A DNA stretch of 59,814 bases, taken from the NCBI GenBank assembly GCA_900618425.1, contig UZAN01039683.1:51802-111615 (forward strand), read 5' to 3'. The position numbers and the translations under genes are program-made. Under the pieces are notes generated by a model. That model made no database searches. It had not been told where the DNA came from and saw nothing but the letters and a program-made list of their open reading frames with translations. This DNA comes from Echinostoma caproni (taxonomy: Eukaryota; Platyhelminthes; Trematoda; Plagiorchiida; Echinostomatidae). Below, in pieces: positions 52,501-59,814 of the stretch. The number at the start of each line of letters is the position of its first letter. Positions within the stretch are counted from its first letter, which is position 1.

Positions 52501-55500
52501 AGAGTTTGACTAATTTTCGTCCACGCTGATCTGATTTCAGGAGGCAATTCACGCACGACAATGATTGCGGCGCTCTCACCGGCTGACATCAATTACGAGG
52601 AGACACTGTCCACCTTGCGCTACGCCGATCGAGCCAAACACATTGTGTGCAAGGCCGTGATAAACGAAGACCCGAATGCCAAACTGATTCGGGAGCTCAA
52701 GGCGGAAGTTGCACGATTACAACAAATTCTCAGTTTGGAGAGATTGGACACATCTGGACGTAAGCGACAGTTGATATTTCGTGACTGTGTCAAGTAAATT
52801 ATTTCTGTGTTTGTTGGTTTCATCCGAGGCACAAAAATTCGTAAACGTGTGACTGTGTAATTTTCAAAATACACTGATTATTAAAGAATCTGGTTAGTGT
52901 TATTAATGAAAACTGAATATTTAAGACGTACAATCAATGTCAAGCAGATCGGAACATGTTTTTAATCATATACGAGATATTTCAGAAACGGAGGTAAGTA
53001 ACAAAATTAAGTAGATAAATCAGACGAAAACCCAATGTAACAACACTCACGTCTTGAGCTTTGAAAAGTGTCGGTTGTGCAAAGGTTTGAATATTCGGTA
53101 ATTTTTGATAATACAAATTTATATTTTTACTTTAGTTTGAACAGTACTTGCTAATTCTGTCGTTAGAGGAGTCTCCATTCTATAGATATGATCATGGCAT
53201 TGTCATTGGATATAACTCTCTGCCTGATATAATCAAAAAATCACGTCTTTTGTAGTCAAAGCCATATTTAAATCTAGCATTTTTACGATGAAACCTATAG
53301 TTCTGATTACTGACTATTCCGATTGATCTTCACGGGGGGTCACCAGTTCAGCCTATTTCATTCCTAGATGAAACGTTCAGTTTTTAATCTTTGTATTAAC
53401 AGTGACAATAGGGTGGAAAAGTACGCACGTTGGAGGTGACTGCAACTTAAAGCTCTACGGACTAAACTATCAGGTGTTCCCAACTCACTTTTCTCTTATT
53501 TTGATTCCTCAAGGTGACCATAATTCGTCAACGATGACTCTCCCCAAGTATTAAGTTTCAAACTTTATCCAAAATCCCAGACATTTTGGGGTTGGAATTC
53601 TCGCTAGGTGCACCTACACACAGGAACACTACTATGTTTTGCTCTATCCTTATCTGTCTTCAAAACCATCTCTTGCCCAATAGATTTTGTCCCACACTAT
53701 TAAATTGTGATACTGACGTCTGACGTTTTCATAGTGGTATTTGTTCGCTGTATATTCATTTGTAAACCGCTGAAACTGCACCCTACGGGTGCGCTATGCG
53801 TACTGTGATACAAGTTGCAAATGACTTAGTTATTTGTTTGATCCATTTTATATGAGAGGAGGTGCGTCATTTTTTCGGCCTCTTGTAAATACTCTTGTTT
53901 ATCAATGAATAGAAATCTGCTAAGGGGAATTAACGATCTGCCAAGGAGTGAAGCCCATACCCAAGATCATCAACGGTGTATGGTACCTGCAAAAAACCGA
54001 AACGGGTTAATCCAAACATACACGGTCACAATTGGTTTGAATTGTTCAAACTATTACTGGAATTTTGATTACAAGGTTATTGAAATCGAACTCAAGTTTG
54101 AAAAACTTGAGATATTCTATTTCGCTCTGAGAACAACTGATGCCATTGAAAACCGGTTTTAATACACTTTGTGATTTTCTGTCAAATAGCTCCGCGTTTA
54201 CTGAAAGATAGTGAAACGACAACCAACGGGGAGCCGTTGTCCCAATTCCCGAATGAGCACACTGCAACGCTGGAAGCATTGCAAGCATCGGAAAAGTTGA
54301 TTGCGGAACTAAATGAGACTATGGAAGACAAATTGAGACGCGCGGAGCAACTCAGGGAACAAAGGTGAGTTCGACTTGATCTGCGGCAGAAGCTGGCTCA
54401 ACAACGTTTGGTATTGCTTTCTGTTGTTGTCGTAGGTGTTCTGTTGATGGGCGTACATTTGTTATCGAGCTGTATATATAACCAGCTTGAAGGCTTTCTG
54501 ACTCCCGTCATTTGATCTCGCAGCAATACATCGGTGAAAAATACAAGTTACGTGGAGTGTAGAATAGATTTTTCTGAAACAAACTATCTAGTCAAATGAG
54601 CAAGTAATATTCAAACGTGGTGTTATTGAGAGCATTGCAACGAACAAAATCAGACCAGCAGCTCATTGCGTACTACCAGCGCTCCTTCAATCGCTTGACT
54701 GTGAAATTCACCAAAGTGTGTGGATTAAAAAGCAACAAACCCGTTAGATTTTACAGCCTGTTTATCACTGAATCTGCTGTCATGTAGCTTTCTCTCAAGT
54801 CTTATACAGAGATGTGTATGTTAGGGAGTTTTCTGCATGACTTATTCACTGTAAGCGAGAAACGCCTAATTCATCCTGTATATAAAATTGATTTATTCCA
54901 GAAGCATTTGTGTGCTTTTATGAAAATGCTCTGTATTGATAGCATCTGCTTCAAAATTAGGGATATATACAAACATATGAATACAAAAACAGGAACATTA
55001 TCTTAAAAGTGTACTACCGGTTTTTTGGTTGCGGCCGCTTTTCAGATATCCACATCCGATATTGTCGCATCTGACTCGGCATGTACTTATAGTCCTAACG
55101 TGCATCCTCACCGTAGATTTCTACTACTCCATGCATGTTCTCACATTTGACTCCACTCTTTCCTATTTTCCCGCTACTCGTCTCAGAGAAAAAGAACTGA
55201 TGGACATGGGCATTGCCATACGCAGTGACGGTGGAGTAACCGGGGTGTTTACACCGAAAAATGTGAGTGCACTGATTTTCGAATTATACGAGGCTTTTTG
55301 AGCATTTTTATTTGGTCAGAGATTGTTCCCCGATTTGCTTATATTGCGTAAAACAACAAAAAGACTGCTGAATTAATAACTGTTATGAAGAAAATTAATG
55401 AGCGAAAAATTACATGGCTAATTTGAATAGTCCAATTACCTTATATACCCATCCTGTGATTTCCATTTCAAACCGGGCTAATCTCTCAGTAAATCAATAA

Positions 55501-58500
55501 ATATATATCCGTACTATCCTTTTTGGACAGGATATCCGTTCTCTTTGCCATCGAATGATTTAGACTGATGAAGAATTATGTATTTACGACCAAAATATTG
55601 ATTTGAAGAAATAAAACAATTTTACCTTTGGTTACTCTCAAAAGCGCTTGCATTTTCACTTTGTTAACCAAACAGAATTAAGGTCCGCTAGATAAACGAA
55701 CGAGCACTGGTTTCCACTACATGGTGATTTTTATGCACAAGTGACTAACTTTTGTGATGCATGAGTTAGTAGAGGAATCTCTTCACGACTGATGAGAAAT
55801 TGTGCGTCTCAGGAATGTAACTGAAGTGTTACATTACCAAACCGTCGTGTGTGAGTTCCAGTTGAAGGAAATTAGATGGACGTTCTCTCCTGATGGATCC
55901 ACAAATTCAATCGAAACAACTGTAAAAGCTTTTCAGTGGTACATGTGGCATGTTTTTCGAGCACGATTACGCTGAACTTCAATTTTGGCATTTTCCTGAC
56001 TTGCATACAACGCTTGCTTTTGCTCTCTGGTATCTGAAGATCAAAACCTGATAGAGAGTTTCACATTTGAAATTTGTAATCTACCGTCTGTACAAAGAAA
56101 CCACGGTTGAATTATTTTGGGCATGCGTTGAATGCTTAATGCAATGTGATACCTTCTCGTTTGAAGCGCAGTTTCCGGTGCATACTGCTCTATAATTCTT
56201 TATCATCCGGTTACCATTCAAACGTGAATTTCAAGTAGATCAAGCGGATCCCTGTGTGGGCTTGTCGGGTGGGAGGCACATCATGTGATCAAAGTCATGC
56301 AAAGTACAATAAAGCACCGCGCGAACCAAATCCGTAAAAAAGAAATGGTATTGAATAGCCCACATAACGGAAATAGAGTTTTAGTCATGATCTAGAAAGA
56401 TGAAATATATAAGCTACAGCCTAGGATGAGGAAAAGCTTCCCATCGCACCACAATAAAAGAACAAAACATACAAGAGTGAACAAAGAATCACAAGGATAG
56501 CGAAACCAGGATGCCAAGAGAGATGCAACCATCTCTGCAGACCTTGCATACATTTTATTCCTTTAAAGAAAAGTTGCCATCCCTAGAAGAAAAAGATTTA
56601 GATAGGGTAAACCCTCCGGTTAGTCTCCTCAAAAATATAGTTATGCGATTTATTTTAACTAAAATTATAAACTGTCAATCCTAACGACTTATAGGGAACC
56701 TATTGAGGGAGTTTTCGCCTGATATGTTCGGTTTGCTTTAGAGTGGTTACATTTCATCATTCTGCCTATATAGGATATTGTGAATATACGACCCGCTGCC
56801 TTTCTCGTTCTTGGCTCCATTTCAGACTCCACATCTTGTTAATTTGAACGAAGATCCAGCCATGTCCGAATGTCTTATCTACTATCTGAAACAAGGAGTG
56901 ACTCGGTAAGATTCCACTTGTAATTTTTTATGATATATTCCAATATACCTGACGTCTTCGCAGGCATGAACGTTTGTGACAGTGGTATAGCGTTCCAGCG
57001 TACAGTTGAAATATCACATGCATTTTACTGTGCGCTCAGCTTTGTGAAGTCTGTTGGGCAGTATCATGTGCGTAGGTAGCTAAATTTTTCAAATTAGATA
57101 ACAACGTGAGTTGTGTAGTCAAATTCTCTTTAGAAGAACGAGTAAAAATATGTTTTGGTTTTACATTCAAAGTAACCAGTATTGCACCATGAAAACGACT
57201 CTCTCTACATTCAGAACAAGTTCACTGATACTTAGACAAATTCGCAAATTTTCTTCGGAGCAAGCCCGATGCAAATAGTGTACATCATCATCATCTTGAC
57301 CTCATTCACATTTTTTCCCTCGCGGAAGTTGCTTCCTGAAGGCGTGTAGCACATTGCTGACTAAGGGGTGGGACTGAGTTTTTATCACCAAACTCCTAAT
57401 CTCGCGTAGATGACGTGCAGTAAAACAGCGCATTTAGCGTGCCTTGTTGCGGAAGCAGATTCGCAAAAGCTCTCAGATCGATCTTCACCGATTCTACTTT
57501 GTCTCGGGATGCCAACCTAAACAATGCACACCAGTGGCTGAGTACCCTACAAATAAACTATGTATATCACCAAGCGGAAATACATTTTATTTGCTCAAGT
57601 AAATCGGCTTTGATTGGAAGTGTTGAACAGTGTAGACCCCAAAGAGCAAGGTTAATGAAGAGTTAGGGGTTAACATTCTTTACGTAAAACCTATATTTTG
57701 CCAACTAGAAAAAAATCAGTAGTCTGTCTTTTGATTGATTTTCGCGCAGGCATTACCGGTGTTTGATGGCATTGCTTTCGCCGCATTTTTGATGAAGCTT
57801 TTCGTATGTAAACATGGTTTCTGTTAGATGTACTCTCAGAACGCATCAGCAAATTTGTGCGTTGCATAGTTTCGGAAGTCCACTCTCTTTAGTTCACCAA
57901 TATCCGTGAGAGGATATATGGGGTAGTTTGAAGATGATTAAACCAAAAACCATTTATAGAGATCAGGTAGCAGTGCACGGCTAATATTAAACAGATAACG
58001 GTGATATGGAACCAAATACTAGCTGCAAATAAAGTAATTGTTGCTTTGACTAAATATTCAGATAGTATTCTCAGTGGATTGGTTGAACTTTGCGGATCCT
58101 ATGCTGAGCCTCACCAAACAGCTTCGTGAAAGTGGAAGAATGAGAGCAGAGCATTCAGGTGCTGGGTTAATTGTTGAACAAAAACAAGGTAAACTAAAAC
58201 TCCTGCTCATTATCAATGATCATATTGGTGTAGTTTGTTCTGACAGAAACAACGTCAACTTTAGGTTAGGAGAGAAGAACAAAGCCGTTGATGCCCATAA
58301 ATTTATTATTATTTATTATTATTATTATTTATTCCAAAGAAAGTGGAATTCAAACGCATGAAAAGATAACGCAATGCGTCTAAAAGGACTTAATTGTTTG
58401 ATATTCACTTATCAACGCACAACATTTAAGGGTTCCAAAAAAATGCATCAGTTTCAAGTGACACTCTGGTAGTCAGATAAAGCGGTGCATTTTAGAATGT

Positions 58501-59479
58501 CATTTGCCTTACAGTGAATAAAATTGAGGTACTACTGGGGGGGGGGGCAGGCACTCAGTCAAACTTTGTACAAAGCAGTAGAATGAATCGAAACAGAACC
58601 AACGCATTTAATGACTACAGGTTTTTGTTATCGACGAACATGCAAAAAAATATTTGTGTATCTTTTAGCTAAGAGATGTTTGAGAGCACATGGAAATACT
58701 GTTGCTTTCGGTGAACCTAAGCCTTTCAAAGGTAGAGCGGAATAAGGTAGGTAACGTATGCATTGTAAAATGCTCTCGACTAAATTTGATACGAAAAGTC
58801 TGATTGTATTCTATGTTGCTGATACACAATGAATTAACAAATGGTTGAAATAATTCTTTAGTAACGTAATCATTGCTTGTTATTCGGCATCTTACCTTGC
58901 AGTGTTGGACAATTGCACACAAAGTCTGCGGTGGAAATCGGATTGAGTGGGGAGTTCATTCTCGAAGAGCATTGCATATTTTTCAACAATGACGGTAAGT
59001 AATCCTGGAGAAAAGTACTCTGCTTTACTGCTCCCAATTTGGGGTAGTTTTCTTACATTTTTCGAGGCCCTTCTACCTTGAAATTATATGTTGGTAGTTG
59101 TTCCCCGGGGTTGAGATGCAGAGGTACAAGTACAAGTTAGGTAAAACACTGTTTTGAAAATGGGATCCAACTTCTTAAACAAATCCATTGAACTATTCAG
59201 CAAAAAATACATTCAACCGATAGGGACAGTAATTGTCTGGACGAATGTTTAATTGTGTTGCTCCGACTGTTTTATTCACTTTTATTTCAATCTAAATAAA
59301 CGGAATTACCTAAAGCATCAGCTCCTCTATGGGCGACGATGCGTTCGATTCGGATTACGGAAGAGCAATTTGAGGGAGGAAAAACGGAATATCATTACTA
59401 TTTCACCAGGTGTCTCAAAACTTCTCGAACATTAATTGCTTGATTTCCAGTGCCTAACGAAAAATCGTTACATTCTACG
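37402..59479 (+). CDS. unc-104: Kinesin-3 motor protein, unc-104/KIF1A type (5' part, 13 exons)
   Basis: Plus-end-directed microtubule motor; members of this family carry synaptic-vesicle and dense-core-vesicle precursors along axons. Exons joined: 37402-37501, 39437-39510, 41366-41629, 44111-44289, 48231-48342, 50440-50583, 50674-50752, 52541-52759, 54190-54364, 55187-55262, 56826-56905, 58903-58994, 59451-59479. All introns are GT-AG and the phases fit throughout, giving 541 codons. Seen: [12 protein letters not shown] at residues 3-14, P-loop GQTGSGKS at 94-101, switch I NETSSRSH at 214-221, switch II DLAGSE at 251-256, basic loop 12 at 294-298, neck [12 protein letters not shown] from 359, a coiled coil at about 405-460, and the FHA start at about 490-541. 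The segment [20 protein letters not shown] matches the KIF1A/B/C branch rather than KIF13 or KIF16. The rest of FHA, later coiled coils and any PH domain lie past the window. No internal stop or frameshift is needed. Confidence 0.93.
37502..39436 (+). other. Kinesin intron 1
   Basis: 1.9 kb GT-AG intron in phase 1. I see no recognisable element in it. A reverse-strand open frame at 38525-38743 has no motif I know and is probably chance. Confidence 0.85.
39437..39510 (+). CDS. unc-104: Kinesin-3 exon 2 (YWSHTS segment)
   Basis: Short 74-base exon for residues 34-58. It contains [16 protein letters not shown], nearly the same as the KIF1A/B sequence at this place ([13 protein letters not shown]) and a strong marker of this kinesin-3 branch. 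The acceptor is TGTCAG at 39436 and the donor GTGAGT at 39511. It ends in phase 0. Confidence 0.92.
39511..41365 (+). other. Kinesin intron 2
   Basis: 1.85 kb GT-AG intron, phase 0. It holds unrecognised sequence only; open frames at 39687-39878 (minus) and 40704-40949 (plus) show no family motif and are treated as chance. Confidence 0.85.
41366..41629 (+). CDS. unc-104: Kinesin-3 exon 3 (P-loop ATPase site)
   Basis: Encodes residues 59-146. It contains [20 protein letters not shown] with the Walker A P-loop GQTGSGKS (94-101), then [11 protein letters not shown]. The P-loop has Ser at the position where KIF1A usually has Ala; this variant is common in other kinesins and compatible with activity. 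Three unknown bases at 41585-41587 hide exactly one codon (residue 132) in a variable surface loop and keep the frame. Donor GTAAGC; phase 0. Confidence 0.95.
42257..42541. repeat. Foldback element: two 120-base inverted arms, 45-base spacer
   Basis: Left arm 42257-42376 and right arm 42422-42541 are inverted copies of equal length without gaps, with about 16 mismatches by eye (roughly 87% identity). The 45-base spacer contains one unknown base at 42421. Identical blocks include CCATGACCGGATGTTG and the inner GGGTGGGGGATGGCTG. The diverged arms argue against a simple assembly artefact. Possible identities are a foldback/MITE-type DNA element or a tail-to-tail pair of a short repeat. It would form a long hairpin in the kinesin pre-mRNA. 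Confidence 0.85.
42541..42612 (+). repeat. CAAGT-repeat element, copy 2
   Basis: Starts with four TCAAG units (42541-42560), then CACCCAAACAGATGAG, then 27 bases at 42577-42603 that are identical to 18436-18462 (core CAGCACTTTCGACAAG), then A/G-rich sequence. The same order of blocks in both copies shows a dispersed repeat family. It abuts the right arm of the foldback. Its class is not recognised. Confidence 0.65.
43120..43510. repeat. Dispersed repeat, copy 2 (pair of 29735-30110)
   Basis: Parallel landmarks in both copies, same order and strand: CCGTCACATATCACC, then AGACAAACAAAAG, a CCCCC-containing GGGAACG block, CCTCGGTCGG, CACATCAAGGTG, ACGTGAAAGTTGGAAT, then CCATTGA near the end. Similarity is moderate and patchy, so both are old copies. 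It may once have been part of a reverse-strand coding repeat, but no protein family is recognisable. Confidence 0.55.
44111..44289 (+). CDS. unc-104: Kinesin-3 exon 4 ([13 protein letters not shown])
   Basis: Encodes residues 147-205 plus two bases. Contains [17 protein letters not shown], then [18 protein letters not shown], the loop 8/strand 5 region that contacts tubulin, and the helix preceding switch I (NKAR). Almost every position matches KIF1 proteins. Acceptor GTTTTAG at 44110, donor GTGAGT at 44290, phase 2. Confidence 0.95.
44290..48230 (+). other. Kinesin intron 4
   Basis: 3.9 kb, the longest intron of the visible gene; phase 2. It ends with a C-rich tract (48209-48217) before the acceptor AACAG. 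No recognisable element was found. A hammerhead-like string near 44803 was examined and rejected. Confidence 0.85.
48231..48342 (+). CDS. unc-104: Kinesin-3 exon 5 (switch I)
   Basis: Encodes residues 206-243. It carries [14 protein letters not shown], the switch I motif N-x-x-SSRSH that senses the gamma phosphate, then [15 protein letters not shown], matching TQKRHDAETNITTEK of KIF1A. The first base completes Arg206 from exon 4. The donor GTACAC is weaker than the others, but the join to exon 6 ([14 protein letters not shown]) is exactly the family sequence. Confidence 0.94.
48343..50439 (+). other. Kinesin intron 5
   Basis: 2.1 kb, phase 0. Around 48840-49145 and 49263-49577 there are reverse-strand open frames (80 and 104 codons) with no motif I can assign; they may be remnants of a mobile element. 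Nothing else is recognised. Confidence 0.8.
50440..50583 (+). CDS. unc-104: Kinesin-3 exon 6 (switch II)
   Basis: Encodes residues 244-291. It contains [20 protein letters not shown] with the switch II motif DLAGSE (251-256), then the relay helix and loop 11 region [19 protein letters not shown], essentially unchanged from other kinesin-3 motors. Donor GTACGT at 50584. Reading continues open into the 90-base intron that follows. Confidence 0.95.
50584..50673 (+). other. 90-base in-frame, stop-free intron at the K-loop
   Basis: GT-AG intron (GTACGT ... TTTCAG) of exactly 30 codons with no stop in the frame of exons 6 and 7, so exon 6, intron and exon 7 form one open frame from 50440 to 50763. 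If retained, it would insert 30 residues ([10 protein letters not shown]... to ...CLRSKFQ) between Ala291 and Ser292, inside loop 12. Other introns in the gene are 0.45-3.9 kb. Splicing gives the normal family alignment, so removal is the expected default. Confidence 0.75.
50674..50752 (+). CDS. unc-104: Kinesin-3 exon 7 (K-loop)
   Basis: Encodes residues 292-317 plus one base. It begins with [16 protein letters not shown]: the basic stretch KRKKK (294-298) is loop 12, the K-loop that binds the acidic tubulin tail and gives kinesin-3 motors high microtubule affinity. It is shorter than the human KIF1A loop, with fewer residues before the lysines. It continues with [10 protein letters not shown]. 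Donor GTAAGT. Confidence 0.94.
50753..52540 (+). other. Kinesin intron 7 (contains Penelope-like remnant)
   Basis: 1.8 kb, phase 1. Its middle, about 51452-51990, is a broken Penelope-like element in the same direction as the gene. The rest is unrecognised. Confidence 0.85.
51452..51990 (+). mobile_element. Penelope-like retroelement remnant, reverse transcriptase C-terminal part
   Basis: Translated fragments contain [17 protein letters not shown], then [13 protein letters not shown], the arrangement seen just after the reverse transcriptase core in Penelope-like elements. After a stop, [11 protein letters not shown] follows, and, in another frame, TKTFFAAKL (51828-51854). A stop and at least one frameshift break the reading frame, so it is dead. 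No complete GIY-YIG endonuclease is visible. The family assignment rests on remembered family features and was not searched. Confidence 0.7.
52541..52759 (+). CDS. unc-104: Kinesin-3 exon 8 (end of motor, neck)
   Basis: Encodes residues 318-390 plus one base. It contains [20 protein letters not shown], then [13 protein letters not shown], the last motor helix, and the neck linker/neck helix [19 protein letters not shown]. The NEDPN element is diagnostic of kinesin-3. A heptad-like segment follows ([12 protein letters not shown]). Donor GTAAGC, phase 1. Confidence 0.95.
52760..54189 (+). other. Kinesin intron 8
   Basis: 1.4 kb, phase 1, AT-rich; nothing recognisable. An open frame at 53905-54162 overlaps its end but has no family features. 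Confidence 0.85.
54190..54364 (+). CDS. unc-104: Kinesin-3 exon 9 (neck coiled coil, CC1)
   Basis: Encodes residues 391-448 plus two bases. A polar, poorly conserved linker ([16 protein letters not shown]) leads into [20 protein letters not shown] and EQLREQR, matching the IIAELNETWEEKLRRTE coiled coil of KIF1 proteins. In this family the coil takes part in autoinhibition and dimerisation. Acceptor AAATAG at 54189, donor GTGAGT, phase 2. Confidence 0.92.
54365..55186 (+). other. Kinesin intron 9
   Basis: 0.8 kb, phase 2. No recognisable element. Confidence 0.85.
55187..55262 (+). CDS. unc-104: Kinesin-3 exon 10 (linker before FHA)
   Basis: Encodes residues 449-474: [20 protein letters not shown] and FTPKN, matching the MGVAMREDGGTLGVFSPKK region of KIF1A that links the coiled coil to the FHA domain. 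Acceptor TCTCAG at 55186, donor GTGAGT at 55263, phase 0. Confidence 0.92.
55263..56825 (+). other. Kinesin intron 10
   Basis: 1.6 kb, phase 0. No recognisable element. Confidence 0.85.
56826..56905 (+). CDS. unc-104: Kinesin-3 exon 11 (start of FHA domain)
   Basis: Encodes residues 475-500 plus two bases: [20 protein letters not shown], then LKQGVT. This is the lead-in and first strand of the FHA domain. MSECL rather than ALNELL or a KIF16-type sequence is what places the gene in the KIF1/unc-104 branch. Acceptor TTTCAG, donor GTAAGA, phase 2. Confidence 0.94.
56906..58902 (+). other. Kinesin intron 11
   Basis: 2.0 kb, phase 2. Contains an ATT-type microsatellite at 58300-58332 and a run of 11 G at 58537-58547. 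An open frame at 58074-58361 begins shortly after a pyrimidine-poor AG but matches nothing in kinesin-3 and runs into the microsatellite. Confidence 0.82.
58903..58994 (+). CDS. unc-104: Kinesin-3 exon 12 (FHA domain)
   Basis: Encodes residues 501-531 plus one base. [20 protein letters not shown] and [11 protein letters not shown] align with [26 protein letters not shown] of KIF1A. G503 and the LSG, EEHC residues belong to the phosphothreonine-binding fold. Acceptor TTGCAG at 58902, donor GTAAGT at 58995. Confidence 0.93.
58995..59450 (+). other. Kinesin intron 12
   Basis: 456-base intron, phase 1; no recognisable element. An open frame at 59253-59435 crosses it with no known motif. Confidence 0.7.
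59451..59479 (+). CDS. unc-104: Kinesin-3 exon 13, 29-base microexon in FHA (probable)
   Basis: Between TTTCCAG and GTAAGT lie 29 bases that, with the leftover G of exon 12, read [10 protein letters not shown] in frame and end in phase 0. The result [15 protein letters not shown] fits in length and character the variable FHA loop FRSDSRGGSEA of KIF1A, after which VTLEP would be expected in the next exon, outside the window. Supported by splice sites, frame and position; sequence similarity is too low to be decisive. Confidence 0.65.
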
Positions 59480-59511
59480 GTAAGTGATAGAGAACCAGTT
59501 TGGCCAAACTG

Positions 59512-59814
59512 GAAAGGAGCACGCTGAGCCAAACTATTGAAGGATTAGCACACTACAGTAGATATATGGATGATATCTTCTGTGTGACCGATCGTAAACA
59601 TGCATCTAACAGATAATGAAGTTGTTAAATGAAGGAAATTCATCACTGGAATTCACTGTGGAGGTTGAAACGAACAACATATTGGCCTTTCTGGATGTAG
59701 CCGTGTCCAGGAAAAAAAGATGGATCAGTAAGAAGATAGATCAACGGAAAGCAAACATGGAATGGCCAATATACCAACTTCCATAGTTTTGTTCCTGTGA
59801 AATATAAACGCAAT
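59512..59814 (+). mobile_element. Penelope-like retroelement remnant, reverse transcriptase palm (runs off the window)
   Basis: Frame 1 reads LSQTIEGLAHYSRYMDDIFC with the catalytic YMDD at 59563-59574, then stops at 59614. A shifted frame continues from 59616 with SLEFTVEVETNNILAFLDVA; FLDV (59688-59699) is a hallmark of Penelope-like reverse transcriptases. A third frame gives TWNGQYTNFHSFVPVKYKRN to the window end, the next conserved block. Two frameshifts and a stop show it is dead. It lies in the intron after exon 13. Confidence 0.82.

Noticed and set aside
1..59814. CRISPR arrays, bacterial operons, phage or prokaryotic islands
   Set aside because: The window is clearly eukaryotic (GT-AG introns, kinesin, retroelements); no regularly spaced repeat arrays were seen.

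Overview
This is a eukaryotic window from a repeat-rich, AT-leaning genome with kilobase-scale introns. The only gene I can identify is the 5' part of a kinesin-3 motor gene (unc-104/KIF1A type) on the + strand, from the start codon at 37402 to an exon ending at 59479; the rest of the gene lies beyond the window. The repeats are degraded Penelope-like elements, a CR1/jockey-type non-LTR retrotransposon and tRNA-derived short elements with Pol III boxes. Together with long introns and a possible spliced-leader acceptor in front of the start codon, these best fit a flatworm, probably a digenean fluke. That assignment is inference; no species marker is present.

Layout: positions 1-37387 contain no gene I can recognise. 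They hold a fossil non-LTR reverse transcriptase (4098-5023), an LTR-like segment (about 7000-7300), microsatellites, two assembly gaps (11534-12514 and 25939-26608), and tRNA-derived elements at about 12590, 13790 and 20853. The copy at 20853-21162 is bounded by near-perfect 28-base inverted repeats. A dispersed repeat at 29735-30110 has a diverged second copy at 43120-43510 inside the kinesin gene. A second dispersed repeat links 18391-18471 with 42541-42612.

From 37402 on, thirteen coding exons join without frame conflict into 541 codons. They cover the whole motor domain (P-loop, switch I, switch II, K-loop, neck), the following coiled coil and the first half of the FHA domain. Intron 3 holds a 120+120 base foldback. 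Intron 6 is only 90 bases, in frame and free of stops, and lies exactly at the K-loop. Intron 7 and the last intron carry Penelope-like fragments.

I found no previously undescribed multi-gene system. The observations most worth checking are the stop-free K-loop intron, the inverted-repeat-bounded tRNA-like element, the intronic foldback, and the candidate trans-splice or 5'-UTR acceptor.
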